In this document: positions 9,481 through 20,251 of the stretch, piece by piece | How the letters are laid out: every line of letters begins with the position of its first letter | Position numbering within the stretch: the stretch's first letter is position 1 | NCBI RefSeq assembly: GCF_040954645.1 | Contig: NC_092809.1 | Coordinates: 64,914,141-64,978,140, forward strand | From: Diabrotica undecimpunctata | Lineage: Eukaryota > Arthropoda > Insecta > Coleoptera > Chrysomelidae | Direction: 5' to 3' | Length of the DNA: 64,000 nucleotides | Notes under the pieces: generated by a model | Told to the model about the DNA's origin: nothing | Seen by the model: the letters and a program-made list of their open reading frames with translations, nothing else | Databases searched by the model: none | Translations under genes and position numbers: made by a program

Positions 9481-11545
9481 TATAATTTAGATGAAGAAAG
9501 TACCCAAGACTTATTTAAAAATAGATTGGATAAGAAACTACAAATTCCCGCCCCCAAGAATATCGACCAGCTATATAAACATATAAAAAACTGTTTACAC
9601 GAAGCAGCATTTGAAGCAATGGGATACTACATAAAACCCAAGGTAAACAAACCATACTGGTGGGATAACGAAATAGAGAAAGAAATAAAATGTAACAGAC
9701 AACTATACCAACAATATTTAAGTTCTAAATCATTACAAGACAAAATAAAATATAAGGAAAAACAAGCAGAAGTACGAAGGAAAATCTCTAAGAAGAAGAA
9801 CGAGTCTTGGGAAAGAAACTGCCAACGAATAAATACTTATCTAGGAGGAACCAGAAGCACAGAAAGCTGGAAACTGATAAAAAAATTGAGAAAAGAAAAG
9901 AATAAAGAAGTAATACAGGGCATAAAACCTGAAGACTGGGAAGAGTATTTCAAAGGACTTTTGGTAGAGAATAGAGTCGAATTTCAGGAACGTAGAAATC
10001 AAAACCAAGATAGAATTTCAATAGTTGGCTCGCCAATAAGATTAACAACAGAGGAAATTAAAAATGTATGTAAACAGCTGAAGAGGAACAAAGCACCCGG
10101 ACCAGGAGATATACCCGGAGAATTGTTTAAGTACGGAACGAACAAATTGTACGAATGTCTTCGACAACTTTTTCAAGAATGCATCAACAAGCGAAATCCC
10201 TACGGAATGGAAGATATCACACCTTAGCACTATACATAAAAAGGGTGATAAAAATAATTGTGAAAATTACCGAGGAATAGCTGTAACCGGATCTATGAGT
10301 CGAATATATGGAAAGGTGTTAAAGAACCGAATCGAGAGAGAATACTTGTATTATGAAGCAGAAGAACAAGCAGGATTTCGTACGGGTCGATCCACTATTG
10401 ACCACATTTTCTCCTTAACCCAGATAATAGAAAAAAAGATGGCAAGGAATCAAGAGATTCATATGTTGTTCGTCGACCTACGGAAAGCCTACGACAGCGT
10501 TCCACTGAAGAAGCTGTGGCAATCAATGGAAAGCACGAATATTAATATAGAATTAATAAAAGCCGTCAAAGTGCTATACAACCAACCAATAATAAAGATA
10601 AAAGCGGGGACACAAATAACAACAGGATTTATAACATCAAAAGGATTAAAGCAAGGATGTTGCTTGTCTCCCACTTTATTTAAAATATACCTCGAAAGTG
10701 CTTTAAAAAGATGGAAACAAAAATGCAGGACAATGGGGATACCGCTCACCAATACTATGGTATATACGCTTAACTTTGCAGACGATCAAGTAATAATGGC
10801 TCAAGATTATGACGATTTAAACTATATGGCACGAAAATTAATTGAAGAGTATGATATATGGGGTCTAGAAGTAAATAAAAAGAAAACCGAATACCTGTGC
10901 ATTGGAGCAGAACAAAAAGATCTCATATTAGACGATAACACTACGATAAAGCACTGCTGTGACTACAAATACCTAGGTATCACTATTTCACAAGATGGAA
11001 CATTAGACAAAGCCATAAGAGAGAGAAATACGTCAGGGAGAAAAGCCATCACAATGTTAAACACCATTTTATGGGACCAATCCATCAGCAAAGAAAATAA
11101 AAAGAGGATATATGAGACTATAGTAAAAAGTATCACTTTATACAGCTGTGAGCCACTGAAAGAAAGAACACTGTCAACGCTGAAAGCGACGGAAATGGAT
11201 TTTTGGAGAAGAGCCGCAGGAAGATCTAGAAGAGAAAGGATTACCAACGAACGCATTAGAGAAATAATGGGAATCAAACGAACAATCACAGATGACCTAA
11301 CAACAAAACAACTTATCTGGTTCGGACACTTACAAAGAATGGACGAACAACGAATGCCAAAAGAAATACTAAAGTGGCAACCAGAAGGAAAGAGAAAACG
11401 AGGTAGACCGAGAAAAAGTTGGAGCGAAGGAATAAATAAAGAACTGAGAGAGAGGGCCATAGAAGAAGATCTATGGAACAACCGGTCTAAGTGGCGATTG
11501 GAAGTCGGAAAACGGCGGAGAACGTTATAAACCGACAAGTAGTAG
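9481..11545 (+). mobile_element. Young 5'-truncated RTE-like non-LTR retrotransposon with 13-bp target duplication
   Basis: The 13-bp sequence TAATTATTAATGA lies at 9468-9480 and again at 11546-11558, directly outside the element. The 5' end is truncated within the reverse transcriptase N-terminal region, and the 3' end carries a short tail AAGTAGTAG after the stop codon. Flanking duplication, truncation at the 5' end and a simple-repeat tail are the standard result of target-primed reverse transcription. Confidence 0.85.
9490..11530 (+). pseudogene. Reverse transcriptase and C-terminal domain, one frameshift
   Basis: The first frame (to 10227) holds the linker KPYWWDNEIEKEIK, then RTEEIKNVCKQLKR-like text and KAPGPGDIPGELF. 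A single-base deletion near 10193 (in AAGCGAAATCCC) shifts the frame; the second frame continues through STIHKKGD, NYRGIAV, EEQAGFRTGRSTIDHIF, LFVDLRKAYDSV (motif A), LKQGCCLSPTLF (motif B), NFADDQVIMA (motif C, both Asp present) and NKKKTEYLCIG with YKYLGI. The C-terminus has ERIREIMG, WFGHLQRM, KRKRGRPRKSW and ends WRLEVGKRRRTL. The endonuclease domain was lost by 5' truncation. The protein was probably active in its source copy. Confidence 0.85.
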
Positions 11546-11558
11546 TAATTATTAATGA

Positions 11559-11955
11559 ACATTTTAAAAAATTAACTAATTAAATTTTAGCGTATTATCT
11601 GTTGTAACTCTCTTAGTGAGTATCATTAGGTATACATCATATATGGCTACCAGTGGAGCAGACGGCAATTTATATATACAAGATGAAGAGACTGCTAATT
11701 TTTTGCAGTTCAAATCTTTTTTCCTCATTCGATGTTCTTTTTTTTTAGTTCCTTTATTATTGTTATTTTACATGTGTGTGTTAGTATATCGATTTTTTTT
11801 CTTAACGGTTTTTACTGCAGAACTTGTCGATGGCTAAGAGCAAAAATATTTTATGTCCATTTTTGTTATAAATGAGATACGTACAGGGCTGTGCTGGTCG
11901 GGATGAAATTTTTATTGTGCTCAAATATTGTATGTCCTCATAGATCAGTTTACTA
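11559..11955. other. No recognised feature
   Basis: AT- and T-rich sequence after the target duplication; the ORF at 11616 has no recognisable domain and I treat it as chance. Confidence 0.3.
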
Positions 11956-12509
11956 GTTACTAAAGTAGCAAGGGGTGTAGGGTTGTGTTATAGAGGTAGC
12001 ACCTTTTATCGGAACGACCACATCGAACGTCATAGGCGGGAGATGGTTCTTGATAACTGGTCCTCATAAGACATCTAACTCTCACTTATGGCTCCAAGTG
12101 CCACACCCCGGACAACTGCATTGGTCTGCAGGCTAAATTAAGTAAGGGTAGCTAGATATGGCGAAAATTTCGCCGACCGATTGCCCGTATAAGCCATCCC
12201 ACACTTGCTAATCAACTGGTCTGGGCGAAAGAATTGGTAGGTGGTAGGGCAGCCTTTTTGTTTTGGGGTTGAGAAATCGGTCTCGAAAGTGAAGGAACCA
12301 ATATCATGGTCAACGGCATAGGGATATAGAAGGCAAGGGGAAACCACTACATTAAAGATCCCCATGGATATCCCTAGTACAATCATCATGGTTTTAGAAA
12401 CTAATAACGGCGTTACTGATCATGGCCCTCGGAAGCCAAGATCCGGCGGGGAGAAGAAGACAAGGACTCTCAGGTCGTTAATTAGCGAATTCCTTGTCAA
12501 AAAAACGTA

Positions 12510-13255
12510 GATGATAAAATAAAACTGTCCAACACTAGAATAGGAACCTGGAATGTTCAAAGCATGTTTCAGTCTGGTAAAATGCACAATGTTATTCAAG
12601 AAATGAACAGGTTGAATATCGATGTACTGGGTATCAGTAAAGCCAGGTGGCCCAACTCAAGTTGTTTTTCAACAGACGAAGCCACAATATATTATTCCGG
12701 TAGGGAGAATAACACGGCGTGGCAGTATTAGTTAATAAAAAATCTAATACAGCAGTGGAATGCTATTTCCCTATTTCAGAAAGGGTAATGGTACTGAGTT
12801 GGTGACATCTCATGCCAAATTGAATTTGATACAAGTTTATGCTCCATGGCGAATGCCGACGAAGAAGAAGTGGGATTATTTTACCGATATATCGAAGAGG
12901 CACTTAGAATAACGAAAACAAGAGTAATGACGATAGTCCTAGGTGATTTCCATGCAAATATTAGAAAGGACAAAGCGGAAAGTGTATAGGAAACTATATT
13001 TTGGGAAATCGAAACGAGAGAGGAGACCGTCTGTTGACCTTCTGTCAAGAGCCGAACTTGATTATTACAAACACATTTTTCAAGTTACCAAACAGAAGAC
13101 TGTATACATGTCGATCGCCTGCAGATACATCGGAGAAAGTAGTCAGGAACTAGATAGACTACATTATGATCAATAAAAGATACCGTAATGCTGTTAAAGC
13201 CATGAAAGCATAACCTGGATCAAAGGTGGCCTCGGATCACAATCCACTTATCGCC
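12510..13255 (+). pseudogene. Endonuclease domain of RTE-like element
   Basis: Blocks in order: RIGTWNVQSMF with VIQEMNRLNIDVLGIS (12535-12640), IYYSGRENN (about 12690), LNLIQVYAPW (about 12820) and VLGDFHANIR (about 12935). Near 13215 a frame reads GSKVASDHNPLIAKI, the SDH motif that closes the apurinic-type endonuclease fold and carries its catalytic Asp and His. Frames change at least four times, so no functional enzyme can be made. Confidence 0.65.
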
Positions 13256-14300
13256 AAGATTACACTCACCCTTCAAAATATTAAAAGACATCAAAGAATC
13301 CCTACAATAGACACAAGAAAACTTAAAGAACCTAAGGTGAAAGAATGCCTATATCATGAAATGCGTGTGAACTGCAGCAAATTGTACACAAAAACCAAGG
13401 ATATTGACGATTACTGGGATCGACAAAAACATTGTCTACTCGAACCCTGTAAAGAAATACTAAAGACTTCCGCAAGTAGAAAAGAAGAATGGATGAATGA
13501 CGAGATACTCAATATGATAGAACAACTGAGACAATTTAAAAACAAAGAAAACGATAAACACAGAGGGATAAACCACGAGATCAGAAAGATGAAAAAGCAG
13601 ACAAAAACAAAATACTTTGAAGAGAAATGCAAATAGGCCGAAGACCTTTAAAATAAATATGATCTATTTAACCTACACAAAAAAGTTAAATAACTAGCAG
13701 GACTAAGAAAACAAAATCCCACTCGTGCAATTTGGGATAGACACGGGACTACTATAATATATACGGATGACAAAGTACAAAGATGAGTAGAATATATCGA
13801 CGAATTGTTCGATAATGAAAGAGGAGATCTTGAACACATAGAACTTACTTTAGAAGAAATAGGTCCATATATTACAAAAGAAGAAATATTACACGCATTA
13901 AAAACAATAAAGACTGGGCAAAGCCCTTAACCTGACAATAGATATGCTTCCAATAGAAATCCTAAAAATTCTCGATGAGAAGCACATTGATGTTTTAGTG
14001 ACACTCTTGAACCAAATATATAGTTCAGGCGTATTACCCAAAGAGTGGTTAACGTCGATTTTTATTTGTTTCTCCAAAAAGAAAAACGCAAGAGAATGCA
14101 GCGACTACCGCACCATTAGCTTGATGTCTCATGTGCTAAAGTTTTGGTTTTCGCAAAGGCCTAGGAATGCGTGAAGCTCTGCTTTCACTTAATATACTGA
14201 TATAAAAATGCCTGGACGTCAATCAGGATATATACGCATGTTTTATTGACTATAATAAAGCATTCGATAAAGAACGACATAAACAATTAACGAATATCTT
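13256..14300 (+). pseudogene. Linker and partial reverse transcriptase of RTE-like element
   Basis: The frame 13226-13636 is a basic/acidic linker without stops (136 codons). A later frame from 13944 gives LPIEILKILDEKHIDVLVTLLNQIY, then LPKEWLTSIFICFSKKKNARECSDYRTISLMS, the region before reverse transcriptase motif A. A fragment at 14225-14270 (IYACFIDYNKAFD) is motif A. Motifs B and C are absent: the sequence jumps to the region after YADD at about 14300. Confidence 0.65.
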
Positions 14301-14606
14301 CAGAAATCAGAATAGAAAAGGCTAGAGCAAATTTCAACAAAATGAAAAGAGTGCTATGTACAAGGGACTTAAAATTGGAACTAAGAGTTAGGTTGGCTAG
14401 GTGCTATATTTTTTCGACTTTGTTTTATGAAATGGAATCTTGGACCTTGAATGCGACATCAATGAAAAAACTGGAATTATTCGAGCTGTGAGTGTATAGA
14501 AGAAGTAGAAATCTACATCAAATGAACTTTTCAGAGCAGCCGTCTCAAAAGTCAGAATAGCTATGATGATTGGTGACCTCCGCCGCAGAGATGGTACTCG
14601 AAGAAG
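14300..14606 (+). pseudogene. C-terminal part and 3' tail of the same RTE-like element
   Basis: Translations show RIEKARANFNKMKRVLC, LKLELRVRLARCYIFSTLFYEMESWTL and MKKLELFEL, and after a frameshift LFRAAVSKVRIAMMIGDLRRRDGT. The sequence ends in CGAAGAAGAAGAAAG, the family tail. Confidence 0.65.
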
Positions 14607-14659
14607 AAGAAAGTAGCATCAAAGACATATCCATTAAAAACACCATAAGATTATGGCAC

Positions 14660-14770
14660 AAATGTTGCATGTCCAATGCAATATTTGTGCCGATCACAAA
14701 ATTCAGAACGAAACGACTCTTTTATTATATGTCCAAAGATACAATATTTGTCCACAATATTGGAGGCTCG
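14660..14770. repeat. TGTCCA-motif cluster upstream of uncharacterised transposase-like gene
   Basis: The motif TGTCCA occurs three times (in GCATGTCCAATGC, TATATGTCCAAAG and TTTGTCCACAAT). The same motif, as TATGTCCA, recurs downstream of the gene at 17155-17445. Clusters of a short motif at both ends are what one expects of subterminal transposase-binding sites, but this is inference. Confidence 0.35.
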
Positions 14771-14970
14771 TCAGCCTCTAGTACGTGTTGCACGCGTCTG
14801 TGCAAAGGTAGCGATTAAGTGTGAGAGTGGTTTAAGTTTTTTTAAATAGCAATCTGTGCTCATAGAAATTTGTCTTGTCATTCTGTTCCAGTCCAGTGTT
14901 GTATATCGACTTAAGCTGTGACATACGTAATTATTAAACCAGTGTGTAGTGTTCGAAATATAAAAATAAA

Positions 14971-16970
14971 ATGCCGAGGAAAGCGAATAGTTCAGATGGC
15001 AAGAAATAGTAAGTGGTTGGATTATGAATATTTTGTATTGGATAGATTATAGTGACGAATGTTAAAAACTATAGCATGAATTTTGTTACAGATCTAAAAA
15101 ATGAGAATAAGACGATTTATTTAGATACATTGACAGGGATTTCCTATAAAAGACGACTATCAGAGTGTAATGTCGACGAGTCGTTACCGACCTCCCTTCT
15201 GACCAAAATACTAGTAGTTCAGCTTCGTGAACACATGATACAAAAAATCGTCAAGTACTTTCTCCTGTAGTTTACAGCATAGACGGTTTAGCACAAAGAA
15301 AAAGAAAACGCAGGCTAGTAGCCAAACCAGAATTATAGAAAAAAAAAATAAGATGAAGTTGCTACGAGTGGCTGGCAAAGAATATGTAAACAGACAAGGG
15401 GTAACAGTAAAAGCTAAATTACCACGTATTGTTAATTGCGACAACTGTACGTTTAAATGTAGCATTAGCATACCTCGAGAAAGACAAATATTCATTTGCC
15501 AAGAATATTTAAATGTTACTTATTCAGCAAAGCAAAAAATTTTTATTTGCTCTTTACTCGAAGAGAAAAACATTGACAGAGAAAGAAATCGCAATGAAAG
15601 AAAAAAAACTAGAAATCATAGTCGTTATTATTATTTACTGAGTGTCTCTAATAAATGTGTAAGGGTGTGCCAAAAATATTTTTGTGCTACATTTACATTT
15701 AGTTTTCAAGTAGTTGAAACTGCATTATCATGAAGACAGTGATGGTTATGTCAGCTTTGATCATCGCAAAGGAAGACCAGCTCTGAATGCAATATCCGCT
15801 GAGTAGGCTCGTCATATCAAGACTCATATTGAGATGTTTCCTTGAATGGCATTCCATTATTATCGTCGTGAGACTATGAGGCATTATCTGTCAAGTGAGC
15901 TAAATATCAGTGTGATTTATCGTTCATACTGCACGGACCATTGCCCAAAAATAATGTACCACCTGTTAAGTATAATGTATTTAGATGACCTTTGTCATTT
16001 TATAAACCAAAAAAAGATCAATGTGTAATATGTAACGTTTATAGTGCTACCGATAAAACAGAATTACAAAGTCAGTGGGAGGTACATAAAGCAAAAGAAA
16101 AAAGTGAAATGGAAATGAAAGCAGCTGATAAACAGAAAGCCGTCGACAATAAAGGTAAAACATTTCAAAAATTACATTTAACTTACAATCGATACTAAAT
16201 GGGCCTTATGCTGGTTATAGCCAAATATTCTACAGACGTAAACTTTCCGTCTACAATTTTACAATTTTTGACGCTTCCAATGCAGATGGTTATTCATATT
16301 TATGAGACGAGACACAAGGCAAAAAAGGATCAGCTGAAATTGGAAGTTGTTTGCTGAAATATTTGCAATCTTTACCCAATACTGTTACACATGTTTCCTT
16401 ATTTTTAAATACTTGCGGTAGACAAAACCGCAACAAGTATGTTACTGCTGCGATGATGTATGCCGTTGCTAAAATAGATAATCATCAAATAATAGATCTT
16501 AGAAGTGGATTCGATGCACGCTACCATAGAAAGTGCTCGAAAAAATAAGAAAGTGTACTCCCCCGTGAATGGGGTATTTTAATACAAATGTCAAGGCTAA
16601 AACCTCGTCCCTACATTGTTAACCATCTCACATACTCCAATTTCTATCATTTTAAGGAGTTAGCTTCTAAGATTATGGTAAGTACTATCTGTGACACCAA
16701 CGGAAATCAAGTGAAATGGTGCAAATTAAATGGTTAAGTTTTACAAAGACAGATCCGACAACCATTTTGTTTAAGTATGATGTTACAAGTAACGACTTTT
16801 TAAAATTAAACGTAGGCGACATAGGTACACACCTAACGAGAACACACAAACACTGTGAAAATGTCCATGATGTACATCATGAACAACAGTATAACAGTGT
16901 TTTGCCAATATCCAATCAAAAAAAAGCATGCATGACCTTCTGTGTTTCTTATGCGAGAAGGTAATTTTGT
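14971..16970 (+). pseudogene. Uncharacterised insect transposase-like family, copy 1
   Basis: I recognise the family as a large set of unnamed insect proteins (possibly the one called DUF7869; not verified). A start at 14971 (MPRKANSSDG) may be followed by an intron with donor GTAAGT at 15009. Visible blocks: LLRVAGKEYVNRQGVTVKAK and a Cys-rich CDNCTFKC (about 15355-15450), HIKTHIEMFP, YLSSELNISVIYRSY, the knuckle-like FYKPKKDQCVICNVYS (about 15995), a charged coil, LSVYNFTIFDASNADGYSYL, TCGRQNRNKY (about 16400), and near the C-terminus the ELASKIM and VKWCKLNG blocks. Many stops and frameshifts. Where copy 2 has SDNC this copy has LNTC, so an acidic residue is lost. It is a different subfamily from copy 2. 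Confidence 0.6.
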
Positions 16971-17154
16971 AGAGGCTAAATATATTGTTCCAAGTGATTC
17001 TGAATACAAAACAGACTAAGTTTTAATTGTGTTTGACTTTATGCATGTTTTTCCGTTAATAAAAATTTCATTTGTACTAGTATTATTAGTTACTAGTTTT
17101 ATTCTAAACCTGATTTTATGATATTTTCACAATTGCAGTGTGGAAATAATGATA

Positions 17155-17445
17155 TATTGTATGTCCATATTCTACTTCAAATATCGTATTGTATGTCCAT
17201 ACACAGGATTACTGTTAGCTTGTTAAATGTGATTAAAATTTACCCCTAATAGAAATAAAATTGAATAATATATAAAAAAAGGTGTAACACGAACTTAACT
17301 GTAGTTTAATTACTTTTAAAAGATATACGGTTTGTCAAGGTTAACGTAAACTTTCAAATTAATATTTCTGAAAACATAAATTTTGGATATACAATATTAA
17401 ATATAGTATGTCCAAAATTTTGGACAAAAAAGGACAAATTTTGTC
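17155..17445. repeat. TATGTCCA-motif cluster downstream of transposase-like gene
   Basis: TATGTCCA appears at about 17158, 17193 and 17408, the last followed by an inverted block (TCCAAAATTTTGGA) and a second TTTGTCC. It mirrors the cluster at 14660-14770 and may mark the right end of a DNA element that carried the gene. Confidence 0.35.
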
Positions 17446-17919
17446 CTTTTAGACATCGTTGTGTATCAATAGTTGATGGTCGTTTTAATAATATATAAAC
17501 CAAAGCCATTTAAAGAGTCGCTAGTCAAATAATACACAACGATTAACAAAACACAAAACAATCATGATTGGTTTGTATTTTGAGAACTACTTTGGAACTG
17601 GAAATTGAAACTTTAATAAACTTATTTTAAACTGGACCACGTTATGTAATAGCGGATTTAGCGCCAAAAATTAAAACCAAGATAATATTGCCATCTAGCA
17701 GATAGAGTGCAAATCTATGTATAAAAATAAGTGTTTTGTAAAAAGTACAAAATAAAGCGGTTTTTCACAACCTGTATTAAGCGACGTTTGTTATTTTATT
17801 GAGAAAAATCTCAAATTATGATTTGTAATATTGAATTAAAAACCGAGTTAATTTTCAAAAATTAAAAACTCTTACGACAAAAACTGGACTATCAAATCAA
17901 GCGCCAATAATAGTATATA
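17446..17919. other. No recognised gene; repeated GCGCCA motif
   Basis: AT-rich sequence. The motif GCGCCA preceded by A/T occurs near 17661, 17901 and 18017, the last two as ATCAAGCGCCA, around the palindrome at 17920. This may be a MITE, but I cannot fix its ends. Confidence 0.3.
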
Positions 17920-17963
17920 ATCGTTGATTGAATAACCCAAATTTGGATTATTCAATCAACGAT
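17920..17963. repeat. 44-bp near-perfect palindrome
   Basis: ATCGTTGATTGAATAA pairs with TTATTCAATCAACGAT around a CCCAAATTTGG centre, with a single mismatched pair. As RNA or single-stranded DNA this would form a long uninterrupted hairpin. Confidence 0.7.
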
Positions 17964-19105
17964 ATAATCCATTGTCTAAAACGAAAATCCGCATCTTTTA
18001 AGGGCAATAACGAATCAAGCGCCACAAAAAGTCGGTTAATTCTTTATTACAAAACACAACATATTTTCTAGCTTCTAAGAGATCAAATAACACGACATCG
18101 TTTGTCAGTTAAACTATTATTTTAAAACAAAGTTCAAGCTCTATTGTGCCTCAGTCGTCAACCAACAAGCGATAAGGGTGTGGTTATTTTTTGTCAGGTT
18201 ACACGTTCATCATAAAATTAGGTTAGATTTGTTTTTTTTTATTCCATCAAAATGAATAATCTAATTCTAATGAATAAAAGTTCTTAAAGTTACAAACTTA
18301 TATGTACAGCTATTAAAAAAAATACAGTCTCTTTTTCCTACGAAAAGAATGAAAATTTATTACCAGAGGTATGCATCATATAATAACATTTATATGCAGT
18401 GAGTCTATTTAGTACTACCTTCTTAAACTGTAACTTTAAGTAACTAGGTACTTTTTCTAGGCGCAAAAAGCATACTAGGCAAGTGAGTTTCGAATGAACA
18501 CATCAATAAACTCGTCACTAAATTAAAGTACCTGTTCTATTAAAGTAAGTTCTATGGGAGAGGAGAAATTACCTGAATACTCAATATTATTAGATACATC
18601 TTATTTTAACGTGAGTATCCCCTCCTTGAGCCTGTATATCTCAAAACATTGAATAAGTCCGCATTCTTTTGATGTTTTGCATGGAGACAGAAGTTTCGGT
18701 GTTGATATGGAAAATAGCTAAAAAGTTACTAGATCCGAGAAAGTTACTGCCAAAAACTTCCAGTTCTACTTACAACAAAATGTAAAAGCTTACGCCTCTT
18801 TGGCGAAGAACAATGTAAGATCATTTGTAAAATCTATACAATCTGTCAACGGATTACAATTTTATTTGACCGTTTCTTAATTGTTATGGTGTAATAAATA
18901 GAACATTCATCTAACTGGATACAAAAATTCAATAGTTCGTTAAGTGGAAGCTAAGGAATAGTATCTCACAATGCGGTATTTATAAGTTCTAAAAATTTCT
19001 TTGAATTCATGTTTTCTTCAAAGAAAAAAGGACCAATAATTCGCTCGTTCAGTATACCACAACAGACATTATTTTTTGAGAACCTGCTCCTCATTTCTTG
19101 AGCTC
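17964..19105. other. No recognised feature
   Basis: AT-rich, no ORF with recognisable domains on either strand, no tRNA-like fold seen. Confidence 0.3.
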
Positions 19106-19109
19106 TTGT

Positions 19110-19330
19110 AATGGCGTGGTGATACTCTAAATATGATTAGCTTACTGTTTCCATTGTCTGCAATCTTGTGCCATATGCACGGCTTCATGTAGGGATTTTT
19201 ACACCAAAGTCTTCATTTGGTCTTCCCATCGTGTTGGAGATTTTCCTTTTGGTCTTCGTCCTTTTATCTTTCCTTCTACTACCAATAGTTCTATGATCCC
19301 CGTTCTTCTGGCTTTTAAAGTTTATTGATA
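19110..19330 (-). pseudogene. RTE-like C-terminal fragment
   Basis: On the minus strand the frame reads GRRPKGKSPTRWEDQ and, after a shift, LHEAVHMAQDCRQWKQ, the basic tail (GKRPRGRSPTRW) and the final amphipathic helix of an RTE-like protein. Stops interrupt it. Nothing else of the element is visible on either side. Confidence 0.5.
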
Positions 19331-19334
19331 ATTG

Positions 19335-19805
19335 AGATGATTTGAAGTCCCATTGCGACAATTTTCTGATGATGCTACCCTCTTATTTTTTAGAAACAAG
19401 ATATTTTTTAGAAAATTTATATGGCTTAAATATTTCCCTTTAACTTGATCATTCACTCTTTCTCTTTGTACGAGGCTATGTATAAACCCTTACAGATCCA
19501 CGATAAGATAAGGCTTTGCAGAAGAATACCAATGTCTTGTTTTTACTGTATTTGGGTTGAAAATGACATTAAATTTTTTTCAGAATGTTTTAAAGACCTT
19601 CAGGACGTTTTTAAGGACTCTCACAATTGTGTGCCTTCGTTTCATAAGGAAACACCATTACAATTCTAAGGTAGTCACAATTGTATACTCTGGGACTTAA
19701 AAATTTCTGAGTAAAATAAAGAAATAAAGACTATATTAAAATATTTTATTCAAAAATATTGACAGCAGATATATTGAACATCTTAACACGTAACGTAAAC
19801 ATATA
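19335..19805. other. No recognised feature
   Basis: An ORF at 19445 on the plus strand (74 codons) has no similarity I recognise. The stretch ends at the stop codon of the split piggyBac gene. Confidence 0.3.
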
Positions 19806-20249
19806 TTACTTAAAACTATCGCGTATAAAATGCTTTAAAAGAATGTTTTTACTTAAACATAAGTAAAAATTATATTTACTACAACGTATGAGTGAACGGC
19901 TTTGGCAAGCTTCCAACCAACAAAAAAGTGGGCTTTTCAGAAGCCAATGTTCATAACCATCGTAACGTTTATCTTGTTCAGGCGATTTAACCGGAAATCG
20001 TTTCATTTTTTTTTTAAGATCTCCCAAACTCTCTTTATTTTATTCGTCTTCGCTCCCTGCCCCTTCTGTGTTATTACTTCTTTTAGGTCTCAAACCTCCA
20101 ATCAAAAACTCTTCCAAAGCTATCCTGAATGACAGAAAATCCATTATATCTTTCTTGTGAGAAACATTAGCCCTACAGTCACTAATATACTCCATCCAAC
20201 TGTTTACTAATGCTAAATCGAATAATAAGATAAGCGTGAAAGGGTTATT
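19806..20249 (-). pseudogene. piggyBac (i) transposase, C-terminal piece with Cys-rich domain
   Basis: Reads PFTLILLFDLALVNSWMEY, the last helix after the DDE domain, then SHKKDIMDFLSFRIALEEFL and a Lys/Arg-rich linker. After a frameshift near 20030 comes RFPVKSPEQDKRYDGYEHW and a degenerate Cys-rich domain, where CSKYNFYLCLS stands for the usual CxxCNVxLC. In relatives this domain binds the element ends. It stops at 19806. Confidence 0.7.
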
Positions 20250-20251
20250 GG

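Larger units (their letters stand above)
11960..14606 (+). mobile_element. RTE-like non-LTR retrotransposon, internally deleted
   Basis: A GC-richer 5' region (about 11960-12500) matches the 5' region of the copy at 2.6 kb. It is followed by endonuclease blocks, a Lys/Glu-rich linker, the first half of the reverse transcriptase, a deletion of the catalytic core, a C-terminal block and the family 3' tail (GAGATGGTACTCGAAGAAGAAG). The element is the most complete plus-strand copy of its family in terms of ends, but the coding part is dead. The exact 5' start is not certain. Confidence 0.7.

Noticed and set aside
10963..11562. 199-codon minus-strand ORF
   Set aside because: It lies entirely opposite the conserved reverse transcriptase frame and has no known domain. 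The minus ORFs at 20324-20947 and 46447-46821 are likewise shadows.
19445..19669. Plus-strand ORF of 74 codons as a host gene
   Set aside because: No recognisable domain, no splice context and no start or codon signal that sets it apart from random ORFs here.
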